NCBI GenBank assembly: GCA_900757695.1
Contig: CAAEOU010000039.1
Coordinates: forward strand, 1-9,146
DNA length: 9,146 nucleotides
Direction: 5' to 3'
From: an uncultured Oscillospiraceae bacterium
GTDB lineage: Bacteria > Bacillota_A > Clostridia > Oscillospirales > Oscillospiraceae
Part shown: positions 1-5,475 of the stretch, in pieces
How the letters are laid out: the number at the start of each line of letters is the position of its first letter
Position numbering within the stretch: the first letter of the stretch is position 1
Notes under the pieces: generated by a model
Told to the model about the DNA's origin: nothing
What the model saw: the letters and a program-made list of their open reading frames with translations, nothing else
Database searches by the model: none
Position numbers and translations under genes: made by a program

Positions 1-1
1 T

Positions 2-535
2 TATGGCCTTGGAATACCGGAGCTGGACACGGAGGGAAGGCTGATTACGCTGGAATATCCAAACTGCTGGGTTGTGACCTGCTATACCCCCAACGCACAG
101 GAGGGGCTCAAGCGGCTGGACCACAGAATGGCGTGGGAGGACGCATTCCGGGCGTATCTTACGGAGCTGGATCGGGAGAAGCCAGTGATGATGTCCGGAG
201 ATCTCAACGTGGCACGCAGTGACATCGACCTGAAAAATCCCGGCCCCAACCGGGGCAAGGCTGGCTTTTCCGATCAGGAGCGGGAGAAAATGGAGACACT
301 GCTGGAAGCCGGATTTACGGATTCCTTCCGGTACCTTTATCCCGATGTGACCGGGGCCTACAGCTGGTGGAGCTACCGGTTCAATGCCCGGAAGAATAAT
401 GCGGGGTGGCGGATCGACTATTGGCTGGTGTCACAGCGCCTTCGGGAGAGAATCGAAAAGGCGGAGATCCACAGCGAGATCTTCGGTTCTGACCACTGCC
501 CGGTGCAGCTGGAGATCAATATCACCGAAAATTAA
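2..535 (+). CDS. exoA: Exodeoxyribonuclease III / AP endonuclease (ExoA type), 5'-truncated by window edge
   Basis: This is the last 177 codons of a Mg-dependent exonuclease III family enzyme, which cuts DNA at abasic sites and trims 3' blocked ends in base excision repair in the cytoplasm. The reading frame is open from base 2, so roughly the first 75 residues lie outside the window; the family is usually about 250 residues. Visible hallmarks are YTPN near base 86, the GDLNVA catalytic segment (Asp and Asn codons near 200-208), the SWWSYR and GWRIDY segments, and the C-terminal SDH triad (Asp 491-493, His 494-496) that holds the metal and catalytic histidine. The part present resembles Bacillus ExoA along its whole length as I recall that sequence. 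A GTG at 74 is an internal valine, not the start. It is followed by its own terminator, so it is transcriptionally separate from the importer downstream. Confidence 0.96.
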   Translation, partial: YGLGIPELDTEGRLITLEYPNCWVVTCYTPNAQEGLKRLDHRMAWEDAFRAYLTELDREKPVMMSGDLNVARSDIDLKNPGPNRGKAGFSDQEREKMETLLEAGFTDSFRYLYPDVTGAYSWWSYRFNARKNNAGWRIDYWLVSQRLRERIEKAEIHSEIFGSDHCPVQLEINITEN

Positions 536-576
536 GCGAAAATAGGGCCGGAAATGATTTCGTAATATTTCACAAA

Positions 577-620
577 AATCCTGACAAGTCTGATTCAGAT
601 TTGTCAGGATTGCGCTTTTT
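577..620 (+). terminator. Rho-independent terminator after exoA
   Basis: Bases 577-593 pair with 595-611 in a near-perfect long stem (one G-T wobble position; the tip opens to a loop of about 3 bases), followed by GCGC and a run of T at 616-620. It starts 41 bases after the exoA stop codon. A short A run precedes the stem on the left, so weak function in the other direction is possible. Between this hairpin and the promoter at 720 I see no gene or ribosome binding site, only about 100 bases of unremarkable sequence. Confidence 0.88.
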
Positions 621-719
621 GGGGGAGAAAAAAGCTGCTTTAACGCATAAAAGCGAAACGATGCGGAATAATGATGCATAATCGGCAGAGCTGAGCGCCG
701 GGGATATGTAAAATTTCAG

Positions 720-747
720 TTGACAAATGAAAAAAACGTTGTATAAT
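720..747 (+). promoter_or_regulatory. SigA-type promoter of the ABC importer
   Basis: A perfect -35 TTGACA at 720-725 and a perfect -10 TATAAT at 742-747 are separated by 16 bases. The expected transcription start is near 753-755, giving a leader of about 80 bases before the ATG at 834. The match is full consensus in both hexamers, so unrepressed transcription should be strong, which fits a solute-binding lipoprotein needed in many copies. Confidence 0.88.
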
Positions 748-750
748 TCT

Positions 751-780
751 TTGACGTAACGTATTAAAGCGTTAGCGCAA
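751..780. promoter_or_regulatory. Imperfect inverted repeat over the transcription start, candidate operator
   Basis: The arms TTGACGTAACG (751-761) and CGTTAGCGCAA (770-780) match in 8 of 11 positions as an inverted repeat: the outer TTG/CAA and inner TAACG/CGTTA pair, while three bases between them do not. The centre is an 8-base AT-rich spacer. It begins four bases after the -10 box, the usual place for a repressor site that blocks initiation. Only the inner five base pairs would lie wholly inside the transcript, so a DNA operator is more likely than an RNA hairpin. No cognate regulator is identified, and chance similarity cannot be excluded. Confidence 0.4.
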
Positions 781-782
781 AA

Positions 783-827
783 ATGCACCGGGAAAGACCA
801 ACGGTGCATGTGCTGACGAATTGGAGG
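783..827 (+). promoter_or_regulatory. Structured 5' leader: hairpin / possible H-type pseudoknot reaching the Shine-Dalgarno
   Basis: A perfect 8-bp stem is formed by ATGCACCG (783-790) and CGGTGCAT (802-809), closing an 11-base loop. The last four loop bases, CCAA (798-801), are complementary to TTGG (821-824), which is the front of the ribosome binding site TTGGAGG (821-827). The second strand follows the first stem with no gap (801/802), which is the geometry of a coaxially stacked H-type pseudoknot with an 11-base connecting loop (810-820). I do not recognise a known riboswitch consensus. The hairpin is directly visible; the pseudoknot and any role in translation control are inference. 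Confidence 0.5.
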
Positions 828-833
828 TTCATC

Positions 834-1922
834 ATGAAAAAACTGAAAAAACTTACTGCGCTGCTGACTGCCATTGGCATGGTAGCAGCAATGTCCGCTT
901 GTGGCAGCGATGCCGCCTCTTCTGTCACTACAGCATCCACCGGTGCTGCTGATTCCGCTCCTGCCGCCACCGAAGCTGCACAGGCTGCCGAAGCTCCCGC
1001 TGAGGCCGGCTCCGTTGCTGAGACTGCCGCAGCAGGGGATGAGACCTATCTCATCGGTATCTGCCAGCTGGTACAGCACGAGGCACTGGATGCCGCTACT
1101 CAGGGCTTTAAGGATGCTCTGACCGAGAAGCTGGGCGATAAGGTCAAGTTTGACGAGCAGAACGCTTCCGGCGATTCCGCCAACTGCTCCACCATTGTAA
1201 ACGGATTCCTGTCTGAGAACGTCAATCTGATTCTGGCAAACGCAACCGCACCTCTGCAGGCTGCCGCTGCCGCTACTTCCGATATCCCGGTTCTGGGTAC
1301 CTCTGTAACCGACTATGCCACCGCACTGGAGATCAGCGACTGGACCGGCACTGTGGGCACCAACGTTTCCGGTACCTCCGATCTGGCACCTCTGGATCAG
1401 CAGGCTGCCATGATCAAGGAGCTGTTCCCGGATGCCAAGAAGGTCGGTCTGCTGTACTGCTCTGCGGAGCCCAACTCCGTCTATCAGTGCGACACCATTG
1501 AAGGCTACCTGAAGGATGAGGGCTATGAGATTGAGCGCTATGCCTTCACCGATACCAATGATGTTACTTCTGTGACCCAGACTGCATGCGACAACTCCGA
1601 TGTCATCTACATCCCCACCGATAACACCGCTGCTTCCAACACCGAGGCCATTGCCAACGTGGTTCTGCCCGCAGGTGTGCCCGCTGTAGTCGGTGAGGAA
1701 GGCATCTGCAAGGGCTGCGGTGTTGCAACCCTGTCCATCAGCTACTATGATCTTGGCTACGCTACCGGCGAGATGGCATACAAGATCCTTGTTGAGGGTC
1801 AGGATGTTTCCACCACTGCTGTTGAGACTGCAAAGACTGTAACCAAGAAGTACAATGCAGCCAACTGCGAGGCACTGAACATCACGATACCCGACGATTA
1901 CGAGGCAATTTCTGAGGAATAA
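834..1922 (+). CDS. ABC transporter substrate-binding lipoprotein (TrpX-like, ABC_sub_bind family)
   Basis: This 362-residue protein is the extracytoplasmic solute receptor of the importer encoded with the next two genes. The ATG at 834 is chosen because GGAGG lies 6 bases upstream and it gives a classical lipoprotein signal: a KKLKK basic start, a hydrophobic core, and the lipobox MSAC with lipidated Cys23. An ATG at 783 would add 17 residues without a ribosome site. Residues 25-69 form a flexible Ala/Pro/Glu/Ser/Thr-rich tether. The binding fold starts near residue 72 with IGICQLVQHEALDAA, and later GVATLSISYYDLGYATG (296-312); both are typical of the COG2984/PF04392 group. Characterised relatives bind tryptophan or tyrosine, but the substrate here is not established. 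The mature domain has eight further cysteines (77, 118, 209, 219, 252, 292, 295, 345), including a CKGC motif where relatives, as I recall them, usually lack Cys. It is set off from the permease gene by a terminator, suggesting higher expression than its partners. Confidence 0.93.
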   Translation: MKKLKKLTALLTAIGMVAAMSACGSDAASSVTTASTGAADSAPAATEAAQAAEAPAEAGSVAETAAAGDETYLIGICQLVQHEALDAATQGFKDALTEKLGDKVKFDEQNASGDSANCSTIVNGFLSENVNLILANATAPLQAAAAATSDIPVLGTSVTDYATALEISDWTGTVGTNVSGTSDLAPLDQQAAMIKELFPDAKKVGLLYCSAEPNSVYQCDTIEGYLKDEGYEIERYAFTDTNDVTSVTQTACDNSDVIYIPTDNTAASNTEAIANVVLPAGVPAVVGEEGICKGCGVATLSISYYDLGYATGEMAYKILVEGQDVSTTAVETAKTVTKKYNAANCEALNITIPDDYEAISEE

Positions 1923-1933
1923 GTTTTCCCCAG

Positions 1934-1972
1934 AGCGGCGGAAAAAGGGGCTTCCTTTTTCCGCCGCTTTTT
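1934..1972 (+). terminator. Strong intrinsic terminator between binding-protein and permease genes
   Basis: A perfect 15-bp GC-rich stem (1934-1948 with 1954-1968) closes a 5-base loop and runs into five T bases (1968-1972). It begins 11 bases after the stop codon of the binding-protein gene. Since the permease and ATPase genes follow in the same direction, it probably acts as a partial terminator or 3' stabiliser that keeps the receptor mRNA more abundant than the rest. Confidence 0.9.
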
Positions 1973-1980
1973 GATATAAT
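1972..1980 (+). promoter_or_regulatory. Extended -10 element, candidate promoter for permease-ATPase
   Basis: TGATATAAT fits the extended -10 consensus TGNTATAAT exactly and lies immediately after the terminator T run. The hexamer 17 bases upstream (TTCCTT) is a poor -35, but an extended -10 can compensate. The predicted start near 1987 leaves a leader of about 47 bases. The ribosome site of the permease is GGGGGA (2020-2025), 8 bases before the ATG. This is a motif-based inference. Confidence 0.45.
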
Positions 1981-2033
1981 AAAACAGACTATAGCCTTTT
2001 TTACATCATACTAATTATTGGGGGAATCAATCT

Positions 2034-2984
2034 ATGGACTTTCTAGTAAGTCTGCTGAACTCCATGCCCGGCGCAGTGGCGCAGGGCATGATCTGGGGTG
2101 TTATGGCCATTGGTGTCTATATCACCTATCGGATCTTGGATGTGGCGGATCTGACCGTTGACGGCTCGCTGGGCACCGGCGGTGCGGTCTGCGTGATCCT
2201 GACCATTAACGGTGCGCCTATCTGGGTGGCACTGCTGTGCGCGATCCTTGCGGGCATGGCGGCTGGCTTTGTGACCGGCTTTTTCCACACCTTCTGCGGA
2301 ATCCCCGCTATTTTGGCCGGCATTCTGACCCAGCTGGCCCTTTATTCGGTGAACCTGCGGATCATGGGCTTTGGCACCGGCGGCGGCAAGGCAAACCTGC
2401 CGGTTTCTGTGGACAAATATGATCTGCTGGTTTCTGCACGTTTTGTAAGAAACGCTGCGATCAATAACCCGCTGGTTGTGCTGGCCATTGTGTGCCTTGT
2501 TGTGATTGTGCTGCTGTACTGGTTCTTCGGCACTGAGATGGGCTGCTCCCTCCGTGCCACCGGTGCCAATCAGAATATGGCCCGGGCACAGGGCATCAAC
2601 ACCAATGTGGCGAAGGTGCTGGGCCTGATGATCTCCAACGGCCTTGTGGCGCTGGCTGGCGCACTGCTGAGCCAGTATCAGGGCTTTTCCGACATCAACA
2701 TGGGCCGTGGCGCCATTGTCATCGGCCTTGCTGCGGTCATCATCGGTGAGGTCATCTTTGATAAGTTCTTCCATAACTTTGGCCTGAAGCTGCTGGCTGC
2801 TGTCTTCGGTGCAATTATTTACTACATTGTGATCCAGATCGTTCTGCGCATGGGCCTGTCCACAGATGATCTGAAGCTGCTGACGGCTCTGGTGGTGGCG
2901 CTGTTCCTTGCGGTTCCCTACCTCAAGACCAAACATTTCTCCGGTCGCAGCAAAAGCGTAAAGGGGGGCTCCGGCAATGCTTAA
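2034..2984 (+). CDS. ABC transporter permease (COG4120 type, BPD_transp_2 fold)
   Basis: This 316-residue integral membrane protein forms the channel of the importer. About eight or nine hydrophobic segments are visible, roughly at residues 14-34, 45-65, 67-88, 90-108, 147-167, 197-217, 225-242, 250-272 and 284-303. The early motif ADLTVDGS (residues 38-45) and the cytoplasmic loop GCSLRATGANQNMARAQGIN, which would contact the ATPase, are hallmarks of permeases paired with COG2984 receptors and COG1101 ATPases. The C-terminus is a short basic tail. The gene ends in an 8-base overlap with the ATPase gene (2977-2984), implying translational coupling. Length is normal for the family and no frame damage is seen. 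Substrate specificity cannot be read from this subunit. Confidence 0.93.
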   Translation: MDFLVSLLNSMPGAVAQGMIWGVMAIGVYITYRILDVADLTVDGSLGTGGAVCVILTINGAPIWVALLCAILAGMAAGFVTGFFHTFCGIPAILAGILTQLALYSVNLRIMGFGTGGGKANLPVSVDKYDLLVSARFVRNAAINNPLVVLAIVCLVVIVLLYWFFGTEMGCSLRATGANQNMARAQGINTNVAKVLGLMISNGLVALAGALLSQYQGFSDINMGRGAIVIGLAAVIIGEVIFDKFFHNFGLKLLAAVFGAIIYYIVIQIVLRMGLSTDDLKLLTALVVALFLAVPYLKTKHFSGRSKSVKGGSGNA

Positions 2985-3771
2985 GATCGACAATATTGTA
3001 AAGGTGTTCAATGGGGGCACTGTCAACGAAAAGGTAGCCCTGAACGGTCTGTCGCTCCATCTGGAGGAAGGGGACTTCTGCACGGTTATCGGCGGTAATG
3101 GCGCAGGTAAATCCACCATGCTCAATGCAGTGGCTGGCGTATTTCAGGTGGATCAGGGCAGCATTGTCATTGACGGCGTGGATGTGACCAAGCTGCCGGA
3201 GCATAAGCGTGCAAAGTACATTGGCCGCGTATTTCAGGATCCCATGACCGGTACGGCGGCTACCATGCAGATCGAAGAGAATCTGGCGCTGGCAAAGCGC
3301 AGGGGCCAGAAACGCTCCCTGCGGCCCGGCATCACCAAGGCAGAGCGGGAAGAGTACAAGGAGCTGCTGAAGATCCTGGATCTGGGACTGGAAGACCGTC
3401 TGACCTCTAAGGTCGGCCTGCTGTCCGGCGGTCAGCGTCAGGCGCTGACGCTGCTGATGGCCAGCCTCGTCAAGCCCAAGCTGCTGCTGCTGGATGAGCA
3501 TACTGCTGCACTGGATCCCAAAACGGCTGCCAAGGTACTGGAGGCCACGGAGAAAATCGTAAACCGTGACCATTTGACTACCCTGATGATCACGCACAAC
3601 ATGAAGGACGCCATTGCCCATGGTAACCGCCTGATCATGATGAAGGATGGCCGAGTGATCCTGAACATCTCCGGAGAGGAGAAGAAGGAGCTCACAGTGG
3701 AAGACCTGCTGGAGAAGTTCAATACTGCCTCCGGCGAAGAATTCAGCAATGACCGCATGATCCTGGGCTGA
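2977..3771 (+). CDS. ABC transporter ATP-binding protein (COG1101 type)
   Basis: This 264-residue cytoplasmic ATPase powers the importer. All nucleotide-binding motifs are intact: Walker A GGNGAGKST at residues 39-47, Q-loop Gln87 in VFQDP, signature LSGGQ at 149-153, Walker B LLLLDE at 169-174, D-loop ALDP at 178-181 and the switch His208 in MITHNM. The DEHTAALDPKT stretch after Walker B is characteristic of the COG1101 group found with COG2984 receptors and COG4120 permeases. The ATG at 2977 lies within the last codons of the permease gene, with a purine-rich AAGGGGGG ribosome site at about 2961-2968. The gene closes the operon and is followed within about 30 bases by a terminator hairpin. 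Confidence 0.95.
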   Translation: MLKIDNIVKVFNGGTVNEKVALNGLSLHLEEGDFCTVIGGNGAGKSTMLNAVAGVFQVDQGSIVIDGVDVTKLPEHKRAKYIGRVFQDPMTGTAATMQIEENLALAKRRGQKRSLRPGITKAEREEYKELLKILDLGLEDRLTSKVGLLSGGQRQALTLLMASLVKPKLLLLDEHTAALDPKTAAKVLEATEKIVNRDHLTTLMITHNMKDAIAHGNRLIMMKDGRVILNISGEEKKELTVEDLLEKFNTASGEEFSNDRMILG

Positions 3772-3797
3772 TCCCTTAAGGAGCACCGTAAAATTTG

Positions 3798-3834
3798 ATC
3801 CCGAAGTCATCTTGAGGATGGCTTCGGGATTTTT
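3798..3834. terminator. Terminator hairpin between convergent genes
   Basis: A 14-bp stem (3798-3811 with 3817-3830, one G-T pair) closes a 5-base loop and is followed by a T run (3830-3834) on the plus strand, ending the ABC operon. On the minus strand the same stem is followed by CAAATTTT, so it may also stop transcription arriving from rnmV, whose stop codon lies 12 bases from the stem's right edge. The whole convergent gap (3772-3841) is only 70 bases and holds nothing else that I can see. Confidence 0.85.
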
Positions 3835-3841
3835 CTAACTG

Positions 3842-4429
3842 TTATAGCTGGTGCAGCAGCGCTTCTACCTGATCTCTTGTGGCAATGAGATTCAGCGCAT
3901 CCAAAAAGCCGCTGGTACCCAAATGGGAGGGGAGACCAAGGGACTTTTTCAGCTGCTGCCGTTTTTCCCGGCTGCCCTCGCCCCCCATGAGCCCCCATGC
4001 AAAGAGATCCTGACGGGTGATGCCTCCGGCGGGGGCCGGAATGTTCTCGTCCAAAAAATGTGCACCGCAGCGGTGAAGTGCCTGAATCAGCAGCTCCGGG
4101 GACATACCTTCGACCCCAAGAAGTCCTTCTTTTCCGGCCTTCTGCTTCCGTTTTTCCTTGCCCTGAATCTGCGGAATATAGGCGTGCAGCAGCTTGTCCG
4201 GAGGCAGGAGGCTTTTGAGCCGGTTCCTTATCACAAAGCCTGCCCCGTCACTGTCGGTAAAGATAATGAGGCCACGTTTTTTGGCCACCTGCCGGAGAAA
4301 TTGAATTTTTTCCCGGTCCTTCATCACGCCAAAGCCGCCTGTTTCAAAGATGGCAGTATCCACCAGCTGAGAAAGCGCATTTTTATCATAGCGTCCCTCT
4401 ACCAAAATCGCTTCCCGGATGCGGATCAT
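3842..4429 (-). CDS. rnmV: Ribonuclease M5-type Toprim protein (5S rRNA maturation)
   Basis: This 195-residue protein matches RNase M5, which matures 5S rRNA from its precursor in low-GC Gram-positive bacteria. The Toprim domain occupies about residues 5-90: catalytic Glu11 in LVEGRYD and the metal-binding pair Asp59/Asp61 in FTDSDGAG are intact. A GVEG segment near residue 105 is conserved with Bacillus RnmV as I recall it, and the C-terminal half corresponds to the DUF4093 region. Length is close to the 186 residues of the Bacillus enzyme. The start is fixed by GAAGGAGG (4437-4444), 7 bases upstream, and it overlaps the holA stop as ATGA (4426-4429), so translation is coupled. A different Toprim nuclease function cannot be excluded, but the family assignment is good. 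Confidence 0.88.
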   Translation of the reverse strand: MIRIREAILVEGRYDKNALSQLVDTAIFETGGFGVMKDREKIQFLRQVAKKRGLIIFTDSDGAGFVIRNRLKSLLPPDKLLHAYIPQIQGKEKRKQKAGKEGLLGVEGMSPELLIQALHRCGAHFLDENIPAPAGGITRQDLFAWGLMGGEGSREKRQQLKKSLGLPSHLGTSGFLDALNLIATRDQVEALLHQL

Positions 4430-5475
4430 GATGCGGCCTCCTTCTGACCAAGACGCAGCACCATGGTTTCCAGCAAAAGGGCAGAGTCACCGCCGCTGGT
4501 TTTCATGGCGAAGTCTGTTTCGGCGCAGAGCTGCATGCCCTGCCGCAGCTGCTCTTTTCGGTAGCCCTTGGCCTGCCGGTAGACCTCCTTGGCGGCAAAA
4601 TCACGGATCCCGTAGAGACTCATAAGGGCATAGGCATCCTTTCCATGCTCAGAGAGCACCTTGGCGGCATACATCTGACGCATTTGGCGGCCAATGACGG
4701 CGGCGATCATGATCGGCTCGGTGTCCTGCCGGAGCAGATCCCGCATCTTCAGCAGTGCGCTGTCAAAGTCTCGGGAGCCGATGTCCTTGGTGATATCGAA
4801 GACGGCGGCCTCCAATACCGGGATCACCACGTCATCAATGTCCGATTTAGTCAGCTCCTTCTGATCAGAATAGCAGATGAGCTTGCTGAGCTCGGCGGAC
4901 AGGGTGGTCATGGAGCCGCCGGTCTGTAGGATCAGATATTGGATCAGCCGGTCAGACATGGATTTTCCCGCCTTCATGAGCTGACGCTGGATCCATGGAA
5001 TCAGCTCGGATTCCGGCTGACGATCCATTTTCAGAACCACTGCGGCGGCATCTATGGCCCCATAGAGTTTTTTCATCCGCTTGTCCGGCTTCCATGAGAC
5101 CGAATCGTAGAGAAACAGCAGTGTACAGTATTCCGGAATGTCCGAAAGGATCTCCGCCATCTGGTTTCGCTGTGACTCGGGCAGGGTAAACAGGTCGATA
5201 TCGGTGACCTCCACCAGACTGTGCTCACTCATCATGGGAATGGCATCCACTGCCTGAGAAAATTCATCAATATCCCAGTTCTCGGCGTTGAAGCCATGGT
5301 AGTTGAACTCCTCTGTGGGGCCAGCCACCAGTTTTTTTCGAAGGGTCGTACGGCAGCTTTGAATCAGAAAGGGCTCGTCTCCGTGAAAGACGTACATTCT
5401 GCCCCAAGTACCGGATTTTAAGATCTGTTTGAATTTTTGATAGCCGTCTTCCTGAGGCTTTTTCCAATTTGCCAT
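4426..5475 (-). CDS. holA: DNA polymerase III subunit delta (clamp-loader wrench)
   Basis: This 349-residue protein is the delta subunit of the clamp loader, which opens the sliding clamp and helps place it on primed DNA. The N-terminal segment MYVFHGDEPFLIQ (residues 27-39) is the degenerate P-loop region typical of HolA; it lacks the GKT lysine, as expected because delta does not bind ATP. The AAA+-like body runs to about residue 210, followed by the helical collar domain containing the DITKDIGSRDF and AAVIGRQMRQMY segments. Length is normal (about 340-350). The ATG at 5475 is preceded by AAGGGGGAA, and the next in-frame methionine is residue 27, so the 58-base overlap with the end of comEC is real. 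Gene order comEC-holA is common in Firmicutes; rnmV follows here with a 4-base overlap. Confidence 0.94.
   Translation of the reverse strand: MANWKKPQEDGYQKFKQILKSGTWGRMYVFHGDEPFLIQSCRTTLRKKLVAGPTEEFNYHGFNAENWDIDEFSQAVDAIPMMSEHSLVEVTDIDLFTLPESQRNQMAEILSDIPEYCTLLFLYDSVSWKPDKRMKKLYGAIDAAAVVLKMDRQPESELIPWIQRQLMKAGKSMSDRLIQYLILQTGGSMTTLSAELSKLICYSDQKELTKSDIDDVVIPVLEAAVFDITKDIGSRDFDSALLKMRDLLRQDTEPIMIAAVIGRQMRQMYAAKVLSEHGKDAYALMSLYGIRDFAAKEVYRQAKGYRKEQLRQGMQLCAETDFAMKTSGGDSALLLETMVLRLGQKEAAS

Noticed and set aside
783..833. ATG at 783 as the start of the binding-protein gene
   Set aside because: This ATG lies within the leader hairpin, lacks a ribosome site, and would put 17 residues ahead of a classical lipoprotein signal that starts perfectly at 834.
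754..833. T-box or other large riboswitch upstream of the importer
   Set aside because: The leader is only about 80 bases with no T-box sequence, specifier stem or terminator; it is too short for a T-box.
2043..3125. Long open frame of 360 codons on the minus strand, antisense to the permease gene
   Set aside because: Its product is rich in His, Gln, Asp and Arg with no recognisable motif, it has no ribosome site, and it lies across two clearly real genes. It is a by-product of codon bias in the permease gene.
2923..3810. Minus-strand open frame of 295 codons across the ATPase gene
   Set aside because: It spans the terminator and the fully motif-supported ATPase gene, with no plausible start signal or domain.
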